From the NCBI GenBank assembly GCA_020310875.1, contig CM035407.1:73995404-74059403 (forward strand): a stretch of 64,000 nucleotides of DNA, given 5' to 3'. Position 1 is the first letter of the stretch. Each line of letters begins with the position of its first letter. Origin of the DNA: Ceratopteris richardii (lineage: Eukaryota > Streptophyta > Polypodiopsida > Polypodiales > Pteridaceae). The notes under the pieces were generated by a model. That model was given only the letters and a program-made list of their open reading frames with translations. It did no database searches and was not told where the DNA came from. This document shows, piece after piece, positions 25,125 to 36,049 of the stretch. Made by a program: the position numbers and the translations under genes.

Positions 25125-27845
25125 TCATATGTTTTCATTATTGCCATCATTTTGGTAAGACATCACTATAGTCTCATCTTCATTATCCTTATTGATTTCG
25201 TTTACTTCTTCTATTGTTAAATCTGTGTTCTCATGAATGATATCATCTATTGATGGACTAATATCAATTTTTGGTAATTCCTCATCATCATCATTAGAAT
25301 CAACATGTAGAGTATTATCCTCTTCATCAAGAAGATTAGTATCATTGTCATGTAGAATGTTTCTAATTTCTCTTTTAGATGTTGATGTATCAGTATCTAA
25401 TGGTGAGTCATCAAGAGGAATTTCTTCGATCCCTATAACAATAAACTGCTCAAACATGGACGTACCTCTAGGTTGAACATGAATGAATTGCCACCAAGGA
25501 TGAGCATCAGGGTTTATATAAAGAAAATGCTTGTTCCATATGCCTAGGAAGAATATATGGTTCTCTAGTAGATTGCATTACCTTCAAAGAATCAATTGCC
25601 CAAAACCCAAATAATTCCTTGCTCAATATGGAATTACTACCTTTATACTCGGCTCAAAACCATTCAACCTTCAAAATGACCTATCAAAATATATATAAAA
25701 AAAAAACCATTAGTAGGTTCTTAAAAAATTGACAAACTCTATCATAAAAAATATAAACTTTTTTCTACCTGTTTGAATGTACGAAATGATATTTTGTAAA
25801 TACCAACAACAGTTTCCACGTAACCAAGTTTTCCATCTATAAGGTTCGTGTCTTTTGAGCTAGCACGTGATAGTTGCTTGAAAGAAGAAACAATGCTAGA
25901 ATCCTCTTTTTTACATAAAGAATCAATAACTTTGATTATAATATGCTTTCCAAAAGCCCACATATTAGTGAACATTCAAACCTACAAAAGAAATTAAATT
26001 AGTAAAGTTCCCATAAATTGCTCGACCCAAAACATCCATCGAGTGTTGACAACACCTGCAATCTCTATTTTATCTACAAGACAGACTAATAAATGAACAT
26101 GAATATCAAAAAATGAAGTAGGAAGCTCTTTCTCCATCAAACATAGTAGCTCTTTGCATTCACATTTCTTTTGTGGGATCGGTTTTTGTCAATCTCTTTT
26201 GATATAATCCACCTATACACATCATAAAAAAAGTATAAAAAAATTAATTAAAAAATGTAAAGATATCAAATATTCATATATATTAAATATGAAAGTAGCA
26301 TAATTACCATATACAAGATCCAAGATGATAGATCACGTCTTGTACTCCTTCCGTTGTAGATCCATCGATGACCAAAGGTAAAATGTGCTTCAAAAAGTTA
26401 TGCCAATCATGAATCTTTAACCCAGATAAGATCTTATCATCCATGGTAAACATGCTCTTGAAAGATGATCCATATCCTGTAGGATTCTGAATCAATTGAA
26501 TCGTATTGTTGATAGTCTGTATCTCTTTTGTCGTAAGTACCCAAGGAGTAGGTGCATAAGTGGCTTCCTCTTGATGTCTATCAAAAACTGGCCCTAAGTT
26601 TGGTTTTGAGTTTTGGTCCTTCAAATCATTCATTGATGCTATGGTGTCTTTTAATCCAAGAAGATGTTGCCATAATGAATAACCAATATTCTTGAATATA
26701 TGCATAGGATCAAGAAGATGACATACTTTTAACTCTTTCCAGTACTTCAAAGAATACCATATTGATATATTCACTGTGAGTGACAATTTTCCTTTACCTC
26801 TCTTCACATTGTGATTATCTTCATCGTCACTAAAGATTTTTGATTCTCGATCTATCAAAGATCCATCTGTACATTTTTTATACCAATCCATAGGCATCCT
26901 TGGTTTTGGACACTGACCTATTTCAAGCTTTCCATTAAAATGTATCGCTTCTCTTTTACATCCTCATGGATGGTCATCAGGCAAGAATCGTTGAAGTCGA
27001 AGATAAATATTTTTGTTCAGATTCTTAGTATAGATTGATCTCAATGAATCACCACAATATGGATAAGCTTTATAACCCTTAGTAGATACTCTTGCATCAA
27101 AAAACGATAAAAATATAATTATATTAACTCACATTTAGCTTTATGCATATTGAATAAAAAAATTATAGCAATACCTGAACAAACACCATATCTTGCAAAA
27201 TCATGAATAGTCCAAGCCAAAATACCACGAACCATTATATTTCATTAATGCTTTTTGATACATCAACGACATTAATGCCTCTCCATAACTCTTGGAGATC
27301 ATCAATGAGAGGAGCAAGATATATATTCATATCTTTAACTTGTCTTTTTCCTAGGATTAAAAGTGAAACCATTAAATGTTCGTTTTTAATGCTAGGATAT
27401 GGCACAAGATTGTAGTTTAGGATACCACTAGCCATGTTCAACATTTACTAGATTTCATGAAGAATGGATTAACTCCATCTAATGCAACTCCTAACTTTGG
27501 ATTCTATGGATTTTGTGCAAAACTAGGCCATGTAGAATCAATTTGCTGAAAAGCAACACTATCACTTGGAATTCTAATTATTCCATCAATACTTTTATGG
27601 TCATGTCCCCATGTCAAAAGGTTTGATAATTTGGGGCTTTGAAACATATGTCTAATCCATGGAGCCAATGGAAAATGTCTCAATACCTTTTTTGGGATTT
27701 TACCTTCTTCATCCTTATATCGAAGAGGTTGACATTTTGGACATGTCAAACAGTCTGCATCTTCACCTCGATATAAAATACAATTTTTAGGGCATGCATG
27801 TATACATTGATAGTCTATACCAAGATTGTGAATTATCTTCTTCAA
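25125..27845 (-). pseudogene. CACTA (En/Spm) tnp2-type transposase, decayed
   Basis: On the minus strand the family boxes appear in the right order: CPKNCILYRGEDADCLTCPKC (27790-27735), KVLRHFPLAPWIRHMF, IRIPSDSVAFQQIDSTWPSF, KLGVALDGVNPF (about 27505), YLAPLIDDLQELW (about 27325), and ILAWTIHDFARYG. An 84-base intron follows (27174-27091, GT...AG), then STKGYKAYPYCGD, the HLLDPMHIFKNI box (about 26715), GLKIHDWHNFLKHILPLV (about 26400), a DUF4218-like EKELPTSFFDIHVHLLV (about 26130) and an acidic C-terminus (25457-25125). These make the DDE-type transposase that cuts and joins CACTA ends. Several in-frame stops interrupt it (for example after SFAQNP at 27504 and after FLPDDHP near 26968). 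Its own terminal CACTA repeats were not found. Confidence 0.85.
27091..27174 (-). other. Intron in the CACTA transposase relic
   Basis: The donor reads CAG/GTATTG at 27174 and the acceptor GATGCAAG at 27091. Removing it brings ARYGVCSG next to STKGYKAYPY, which are adjacent in the protein family (family pattern SGWSTKGY). Confidence 0.7.
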
Positions 27846-27957
27846 TTCATCATGTGAGGTAGGAAGAATATTCTTAGTTGGTAAAAATGTTTCAGATATT
27901 AACGTGTAAGTTCATGAAAAAAAGACATAGTAATAAATATAAATAAACGAATCATTA

Positions 27958-28916
27958 GGGGAAAAAATGAACCCTGCATGGGCCTTTTAGATTAAGGAGT
28001 GATTAGAGATGGACCAATGAGAAGATGGTGGTGGCCACAATCTAGTGTGTTAACTACATAGGGTAGGCATAGGCTTCCATGGTTTTTATGTGGTCAAAGA
28101 GGAGAAAACCAGCTAGAAGGTGTGGTTTTTCTTAATTGAATGGTTTTGAAAACCTCGCAGATGAATAATAGCCCTTGGATATGCTCGAAGATCCAAAGAC
28201 TGGGGTTGATTTGCAAAAGTCAAGGCATCCTTGCATTTTGGCCCTTGCATGTGTAAAGCATCCAATGGTTGGATTTGAACAAGCCAAAAAAAGGCGCCTT
28301 TGCACTAGGATCGTTGGATGAGGACTTCAATCAGATGGCACACATGTGTTGGCAGAGATTTTCGGTGCAATACTTGTGGAGCATTGGATGTTTGAAGGAT
28401 CGAACGGCTGAGATTGAAGGCTCCAAAGCTGAAGGCCCCTTTCGTCCTCAACCTTTGGACGCATCATCTATCGGACGGCTCAGAGAGCTTCCAGAAAGTA
28501 CATCAGCCCCAAATGCGCTATAGTGTTGGATGGAGGCCATATTCGACGATCGCGATGGCTGCCCCGAAATCGGCTCAGGCCCAAATGCGCTATAGCATTG
28601 GATTGGATACGATCTAATGGTCCAAATGTGTGCAGAAGCATGCCAAAAGCCTGCGCAAATAGCTCCAAAAATGCATGATTCATCATACACTCTCTCTCTA
28701 GAGTCCAATCAAGCTAAATCTTAGCCATTGAGATCAACAATCCAAAGGCACAAACCATTCCAATTTATTCATTGGAATAAAAAGCCTATCAAATAATATC
28801 TTATTTGAGAATACCACTCGTGGTTTTATATTTCCTCTTAATCACCTTGATTAAGCATTTTAATCCCTAAAAATTAGGAATCATTACAAGGTCCATGCAG
28901 GGCTCACTTTTTCCCC
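27958..28916. mobile_element. Non-autonomous TIR DNA transposon (MITE-like)
   Basis: The ends are inverted repeats of about 35 bases: GGGGAAAAAATGAACCCTGC at the left, and at the right the reverse complement with a few mismatches (28883-28916). TA flanks both sides (27956-27957 and 28917-28918), which suggests a Tc1/mariner-type element, though the palindromic TTA...TAA border leaves other families possible. The interior has no transposase. It contains a phrase CCCAAATGCGCTATAG twice (about 28510 and 28580). It separates the CACTA transposase relic from the SET relic. Confidence 0.7.
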
Positions 28917-28920
28917 TAAT

Positions 28921-29130
28921 GTACACACACACACACGTATATATATGCGTGTGTGTATATATATATCTATGTGTGTGTGTGTGTTTTATATGTGTATATG
29001 TATGTATGTATACATATGCATATATGTATGTATGTGTATGTATGTATATATGTGTATGTATGTATGTATGTGTATGTATGTATGAATGTGTATGTATGTA
29101 TGTATGGTGTATGTATGCATGTGTAGCTAT
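28921..29130. repeat. Mixed TG/TATG microsatellite
   Basis: CACA, TATA, TGTG and GTATGTAT runs. It lies directly next to the right end of the TIR element. Confidence 0.9.
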
Positions 29131-29280
29131 GTCTATTTGATTTGGATTTTAATTCTCTTTTTGTTTATTGTCGTTTGCAGACTTTCATATAGATATCTAG
29201 ACCACTAAATCATTGGGTTGTCTACCATTTTATGGTCAATCATTTCCCTGCCTTGCTCAACAAGACTTACATGTTTGTTT

Positions 29281-29600
29281 GCAAATATAAAGTATCAATT
29301 AGCTATGGAGGTATTAGGTAGTTTGGAAAATAGGAGAAGCAAATTTATTTGGAAGATATTGAAAGATGGATGAATAGTTTTAAAGGGTCGGAACTCAAAA
29401 AGCATCCATTCAATGCAATTTCTTGTTCTTACCTTAGCTAACATAAGAACAAGAACCTGCATTGAATGGACGCTTTTGTCCACCAATCGTTTAAAATTAT
29501 TCTTCCATCCTTCAAAATCTTCGAGATTGATTTGCTTCTTCCATTTTCCAAATGACCTAATACCCCCATAGCTAACTAACACTGAATATTTGTATGCAAA
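29281..29600. repeat. Large foldback (inverted repeat) hairpin
   Basis: The left arm (about 29281-29431) pairs with the right arm (about 29443-29600) over about 150 bases with scattered mismatches and a loop of about 12 bases. Matching phrases are TAGCTATGGAGGTATTAGGT against its complement near 29565, CATCCATTCAATGCA against 29460, and TTCTTGTTCTTA at the stem top. A partial further copy of the arm (AATAGGAGAAGCAGATGTG) lies at about 29643. Confidence 0.85.
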
Positions 29601-29761
29601 GTTCATAAAAGAGTTAGTAGCACAAGTATTACATCAACAAGAATAGGAGAAGCAGATGTGTTAGGAAGATTCTAAAGGTTGGGTGGACAATTCCAAAGGC
29701 TAGATGGACAAAATATCTTCATTCGATATAGGTATGTGTAATTTGACCTTACTTTCATAAC

Positions 29762-29808
29762 ATGTGTATGTGTGTATATGTGTGTGTGTGTTTATATGTG
29801 TGTATGCA

Positions 29809-29869
<61 letters not shown>

Positions 29870-29940
29870 CTGTGTGTGTGTGTGTATGTCTACGTATGTA
29901 TGTATTTATATGTATATATGTATGCACGTATATATATAAA
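29762..29940. repeat. TG/TATG and AT microsatellite
   Basis: TGTG, TATA and TATG runs, with a central AT run near 29815-29842. No gene. Confidence 0.9.
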
Positions 29941-30112
29941 TAGATAAAAAATTAAAAATTATACCTTTTGGTGCCAAAACAGATACATTACTCGAGCCAA
30001 AATGGTTTTGAAGATTGAGAATAAGTAAGCTTGCACTTAATTGTGTCAAATGACTTCCTACATATACATGCTTTATACATTCTCTCAAAGATATTTCTCA
30101 TTTTTCCAAATA

Positions 30113-31075
30113 TCAATGCTCACTGTCATTTTGATACCAATGCTCAATAAAATCTACCATGCCATCATTGTCGCACAAATCTTGTACTTTATCTTCTTTT
30201 GAATATAGGTCTTTCAACCTTGCATATTTGAGAGGATCACTTTTGCATAGCCTCCTCATAGAAGCTTCTAAAAAATGAGGTCTTACTGGCAATTGTGAAT
30301 GGTGTGGTGGAATATCATCAGCATCATATGTTGGAATCTACACACATGAATAAAAATCATCACTATTCCATAACTGAATGAAAATTAAACTGTAAACATA
30401 AAATTAAATATGTAAGTTATTTTGAAAAGAGATTAAAATTAGAGTTTTCCAATGCAAGACAAGATAGGTGGATAGAACGTTTTCATTCTCTCTCTAGCTA
30501 AAAGGTGCTCTTGGAGGTCTTTGCCATCCATTATTCACTAATAATTCATCACCAGCATGTAATGAAGTAATAGCATTGACAACTATGTATCTTGCTACAG
30601 CTCTACTTAGGTATAGGGATTCATGACTATTTTCATGCTCCTCAAATGTGCAATTAGTCCTTGAACTATTATGTAACCCTCGACTACTATTTATTAAACC
30701 TGTTATATTTCCATGCATGTGAGGTTATCCATCAATATATAATCTTTCATTTTCTGCATGTGAAATCCTTCTACTAGTAAGGGACCCTGCATTCAAGCAT
30801 ATTCCATAAGTACTAATGCTTTGAACATAACGTGCAAGTGTATGCCAATCTCCCCCTCCATATATAGGGCCACAAAATGACATAAGAGTCACTTCAGAGT
30901 CCTGAGGCACATACAAATCCTCTACAATAAAGAGACCATGACTAGCACTCGTAATAGTGTATGGAGCAATCATATAGCGATTACCCCAAAAGTTAAAAAC
31001 ATCTCGATCTAAAGGAAGTGGTGTGAGGAGATGGTTGAATACACTCCAGAAATAAGGTGGTGCTACACAAATCAT
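30113..31075 (-). pseudogene. SET-domain protein relic (divergent lysine methyltransferase)
   Basis: The minus-strand frame from 31075 to 30494 carries a SET-like domain: HGLFIVEDLYVPQDSEV (start of SET, where GLF and the acidic entry are typical), LYIDG, then GNITGLINSSRG in the place of the family's GNxxRFINHSC, and HAGDELLVNNGW in the place of GEELxxDYG. SET enzymes methylate lysines, mostly on histones, using S-adenosylmethionine. One in-frame TAA (30725-30727) separates YIDG from the GNITG box, and the frame continues unchanged beyond it. A second exon (30337-30113), after the acceptor ATTCATGTGTGTAG, encodes RPHFLEASMRRLCKSDPLKY and ends at a stop. The donor of the first exon is unclear. 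The histidine of the NHS motif and the tyrosine of DYG are absent, so it is either decayed or catalytically unusual. It lies upstream of the CACTA transposase on the same strand. Confidence 0.6.
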
Positions 31076-31570
31076 GCTCTACAACTACCAATGTAGCTTT
31101 AGATTACCTTAGTGGACACCTTTCGGTTCCCAAATGTGCATTTGGAACAATAATGTACTTTGGAGCATCACCTTCCAATAGTTAGGTCAAAACAGATTAC
31201 TTCCAAGATTGAAGAGTTGCCAAAACTTGCTATTTTAGAACTTGCACCTGCTCAGTATTTCACTCAATGCTCACTCATTGATTACAATTAACTTGAGAGA
31301 TTTTAGACATATCTAACTGAAGTCCTAACCTTGTTATAGGAAGTTATCTAACTAATTTAGGATGAGTGTATGCTGAGAAATAACATTAAGAAATTAGGGG
31401 TGTAATCCCAACGTTTTAGGAGGATGAGAGTGAGCAAACATAGGTAGCTTGTAGAGAACATATCTCACAAAGCACTAAATCAAATAAAATGAAACTTGAT
31501 AGAATAGAACTAGAAGGTCTAAGCTACATATACCAAGTTGAATCACATTGATTGGATAAGAATATGCATA
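31076..31570. other. No gene seen
   Basis: This is AT-rich, non-repetitive sequence between the SET relic and array 4. I found no CACTA terminus or exon here. Confidence 0.5.
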
Positions 31571-31942
31571 GATATACACACACACATACACATGCATACA
31601 CACACATATATACACATACACATGTATATACACACATAGACACACACACATACATACATAGGGACACACACATAAACACATAGATGCACACACACACATA
31701 CACACACATACACACATGTAAAAACACATACAAACATATAAACATACACACATACACACACACACGTACACATACATTTACACACACACATACACATGCA
31801 TACACACACATATATGCACATACACACATAAATACAGACATACACACATGCATACACACATAGACACACACACATACACATATAGACACACACACATACA
31901 TACACACACATACACACACACACACACATATACACATATACA
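31571..31942. repeat. CA/TACA minisatellite array 4
   Basis: It has the same phrases as arrays 1-3, including ACACATGCATACACACACAT and ACATGTATATACACACATAG. Confidence 0.93.
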
Positions 31943-32984
31943 TGTTGGAGGAGATCACGGATAGTCACAAGAGATGAAATGGTGTAGCTATATCCTGCTT
32001 CACACCTACTAAGAATGATGGCTGGAGAGTGTAGTGGGCCCCTTCAGCTAGCTAATAAACATAAATGATCACATATGTTGCTTGGAAGATAATCCACTAC
32101 TTGAAGGATCAAAACAGATACGTTGGAAGATAGTGCAAGATCAAAAACTTCCTATTTTGATTCATACACATGTCCAGTGTTTTGAACATTTCTCTGAGCA
32201 CAAGAGCAATTGGCATAATTCTTTTTGCGTAACTCTAATTAGCTTAATAAGCAAACAATCATGAGTGATTTAATAAAAAATCTTGGACTACATGCAAAGA
32301 AAGATGTTTAGCAAATCATATTATCATCTTGACATTTACCGGCTATTACTTTTAACAAACTAGTGAGTAAAGATGAGTTAATGTTTGGTGCTCCCGAGAA
32401 GCATTGCTAATGAAACTTTGTAGGATTCTAGTGGACACTATGCTGAATCTAGTCTGTTTCAAAGCATGGCCAATGATCAACTACAGTGTGAGAACAAGGT
32501 ATGAGAAGATCACTGTTCTCATGGAGTTATGACTGAGAAGTGACATGAGAACGTCATTGGAAATCTAGCATTTCTCAATGTGTGAGAGGTAAATGAGCTA
32601 TGATATGAGCTCTCATATCATAGTGAATATCCTTCAAAAGGATCTCATCGGTTCGAGATACACGCTGAGATGGGCTTGAGACACACACGGGTGTTTTAGA
32701 TCCTCTTTTTATAATTGTACTTGGAGTGAAAGTTTGAATTCAAATTCAAATATCTACCTAAAGTGAATGCTAAACTATAGCATAGATGCCCTCATCACTT
32801 AACAACCAAAATGATTCATTATTTTGAGCTTCCTAACTCCAGGTGGATACAATCCACTTTTACAAGGTAAATGTGAAGTAATTTTACAAGAGGTTGAACA
32901 TATGACGGCTTGCATAGGCTATGCCAATTAATCAAGCATGAGCTACTCAACCAAGATTGTGGCCTTGGTTTGAAGTGCACAAAA
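31943..32984 (+). mobile_element. Solo-LTR-like unit, copy 3
   Basis: This 1,042-base unit starts TGTTGGAGGAGAT and matches copy 1 over its whole length. ATACA flanks it at 31938-31942 and 32985-32989. The right terminus has drifted from CCAACA. No internal retroelement part adjoins it. Confidence 0.75.
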
Positions 32985-33694
32985 ATACACACACATACAC
33001 ACAGATTTACACACAGACATACACATGTATAGACATGCACATATATAGACATATAGACACACACACACATACACACATAGACACACACACACATACACAT
33101 GCACACATACACACATAGACACATACACACACATACACACACATACACACACATACACACACATACACACATACACACACATACACACACATACACACAC
33201 ATACACACACACATACACACACACATACACACACACATACACATGCATACACACACATACACATGCACACATACACACACATAGACACATACACACACAT
33301 ACAAACATATTTACACACACACATACACATGCATATAAACACATATATAAACATACACATGTATATACACACATAGACACACACATACATACACACATAG
33401 ATACACACACATACACACATAGACAAACACACACATACACATATAGAGACACAAACACACATACACACACATATACACACACAGACACACACACATAGAC
33501 ACATACACACACATATACGCACACATACACACATATCTACACACACATACACATGCATATAGACACATATATACACATACACACATATACACACATAGAC
33601 ACACACACACACATAGACACACACACACACACATAGACACACACATAGACACACACACACATAGACACATACACACACATAGACACATACACAC
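32985..33694. repeat. CA/TACA minisatellite array 5
   Basis: It continues on the far side of Gypsy-2 at 40606, so one array was split by the insertion. It includes a long run of ACACACAT units near 33120-33230. Confidence 0.93.
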
Positions 33695-34888
33695 TGTAAG
33701 ATGCCACGTTGATTTTCCACCTCGAAAAAAAAAGATGTGTAGGTAATAATGAAATTTTATGTTTAGGATATTTTGATAATGTCTGCAAAATTTTGTAGCA
33801 ATAGGTTTTTACATTCTCTCTCTAGAAAGTTGTCGCATGAATTTTATATGTTAATTTCGAGCATGAAGATGAAGGAATCTGAAAAAGTGTTGTATGAGAG
33901 AAAGGTAGAGTATTCTTAGTAGAAAAACTTTACCTGATTGAATTTTTTGTAGTTCCTATGTTTTATGTCTCATTTGGTTCCATGAAGATAGGTTAATGAA
34001 GAGATTTTTCATGTTTTTTCATCTCTCTAGAATTTTCAATTTTGCAGGGCCCAAAAGTGATATCTGGAAGCAGATTTGGACCTGAGGCGTCTGTAACATT
34101 ATTGTACAGATTTAAGAACTGAATATTTTTGTCTCTCACAAGCTCAAGCTGATTCCTCACTGTTTTTGAGTTAGAGGGTTTTGAAAAGTGCCGTTTTCCA
34201 ACACTTAAAAAAAAAAAAGAGAAGCCTTCATTCATTCATCTTATTCATGTTTGCAGATTTAGAAAACGCACATGGGTATATGGGTTATTTTTGGGTGATT
34301 GACGTGTGTGTGAGTGCGTTGCAGGGATTACCTCTATTTTTGCAGGTACGATTCTTGATGATGGACATGAAAAGTAGATGCATGGGTTGTCCGGAAGTCT
34401 GGCATGAGACATGCGAAAAGACGCTATCTTGGAGCATGTAGATTCTAAAAGTGCAGGTCTAGAAAGGCGTGATTGGTCGTGCTCTGGCAAAAGGCGGAGA
34501 TCCCAAAAAGACGAAGACTGAGAGATAGAAAAGGATGATGATCGTACAGTCATTACGATCATTTTTTGGCTTCTGGAATTGCGATTGAGATTGAGATTGA
34601 GATTGAGATTGAGATTGTGATTGTGATTGAGATTGGGATTGAGATTGTGATTGTGATTGAGATTGGGATTGAGATCAGCTTGGGGGTGTTCGGGTGGATG
34701 AGGCTTCATATTGAAGCAATCTGATAGATTTTGTAACGCAGATCAGAACTACTTGTAAATCTGCACAGATAATAAAATTCTCTCTCTTCTTGTTTTGCGT
34801 ATACTCTGTTTGCCTTCTTTATATCTTGTGGTGTCGAAACCCATTATTCTGTGTGAGATTGTGACTCAAGTTTAGGAGACTTGTTACA
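33695..34888 (+). repeat. Gypsy-2 5' LTR
   Basis: It runs from TGTAAGATGCC to CTTGTTACA. It contains a GATTGA-type hexamer tract at about 34574-34675, also present in the 3' LTR. Confidence 0.93.
34574..34675 (+). repeat. GATTGA hexamer minisatellite inside the LTR
   Basis: About 16 units of GATTGA/GATTGT/GATTGG. The paired tract in the 3' LTR (about 40286-40393) has slightly different unit numbers. The Asn/Leu-rich minus-strand frame across it is not a gene. Confidence 0.9.
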
Positions 34889-34890
34889 AG

Positions 34891-34902
34891 TGGTATCAGA
34901 GC
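34891..34902 (+). other. Gypsy-2 primer-binding site
   Basis: TGGTATCAGAGC lies two bases after the LTR and is complementary to plant initiator tRNA-Met. Confidence 0.95.
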
Positions 34903-34923
34903 AGAGTTGGATTCTGGGACAAG

Positions 34924-35940
34924 ATGCAGGCTTTGAAGAAGAAGATAGAAGAACAAGAGGAGCTTATCCGTAGATTGAATGCACAATTACATAAAGAAAG
35001 ATCCAACAAACAAAAAGAGGCTACTGCAATTGCTTTCATGGACCTCAATGCTGAAGGCGGTAATGGTGCGGGCACATCAAACGCACGTAGAGCTAGACGG
35101 CAACGTGAACCTGAAGAGGACGATGATGCAGGTGAATCTGCACTCAAGCAAGTGTTCAAAAGAGCAAAAATTAAATGAATTTGATGGTGAGAAGAAAACT
35201 GGAGAGGATCTTGAAGCATGGATTGAGGAACTTGAAGATTTCTTTGACCTGCGCGTATTTAGTGAGGAATCAAAAGCAAAGGTGGCAATTCTGCATCTGC
35301 GAGAGTTTCAAAACTGTGGTGGAAATCTTATATACAAACAAGAACACGTGAAGGTCCGATCCTCTGGAAAGAATTTCGAGAGCAAGCAGAGAATCGTTAT
35401 TGTTCTTCACATTATCGGATGGAAAAGAAAATGGAATTCTACTCTTTCAAGCAGCATGAGGATGATAGATATAACTTGTCTGTTGAAGAATATAAGGAGA
35501 ATTTTTGTGTTTACATAAGTATGCACTAGAAGTTTCTGGAGATGCGCTGAAAAGCAACTTTATTGAGGGTTTGCGGGAAGAGCTTCGCTATCAAGTAAAG
35601 GGGTCCGGATGTGTAGATTTTCTTGATGCGGTTGCAAAAGCAAAAAACTTTGAGAAGATGGAGAAGTTTACCATGAAAAAGGCATTCAAATCAAGGTTTA
35701 TCTCAACAGGACATCGACACCCAAGACCTATTTCAATAAATCAAAATGGATAGAGATCGACTAACTCTATTAACGGTCAAGGAGGAAGACCAAAGCCGAA
35801 GCAAACGGATACACCTAAGAAGCAAGAAGTTATGCACTGGCAACGTGATTCTGATTTGCTGGAGCGGCTAAGTGGCTGGGACTTTGTTTTCAATGTGGAG
35901 AACAAGAACATCACACTTTTGAATGTCCAAACAAGGCCAT
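34924..35940 (+). pseudogene. gag: Gypsy-2 gag region (broken)
   Basis: It starts at the ATG 22 bases after the primer site with a short coiled-coil-like segment (MQALKKKIEEQEELIRRLNA). A retrotransposon gag core follows (LEAWIEELEDFFDLR near 35210), and a CCHC knuckle (CFQCGEQEHHTFEC) lies near 35885-35930. Its role would be particle assembly and RNA binding. The region is broken. Confidence 0.8.
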
Positions 35941-36049
35941 CAACCGTTCTATGCAAGCAAAGATAGCTCATCTACAAGAAGAAAACATGACAATTGAGGA
36001 AGTGGATGATCAAGGTAAGTGTTCTAGCCCTAGACTTCAATGCATGAAA

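Noticed and set aside
27951-28920. 8- or 9-bp target duplication (hAT or Mutator) for the TIR element
   Set aside because: The flanks do not match beyond TA/TTA-TAA, so only a TA-type duplication is supported.
24299-31570. Terminal CACTA repeats for the tnp2 relic
   Set aside because: I looked for CACTA...TAGTG ends near both sides and found none that pair, so no element borders are given for it.
34245-34709. Asn/Leu-rich minus-strand frame (and its twin at 39956-40426)
   Set aside because: It lies over the GATTGA hexamer tract inside the LTRs of Gypsy-2, present in both LTRs and explained by the repeat.
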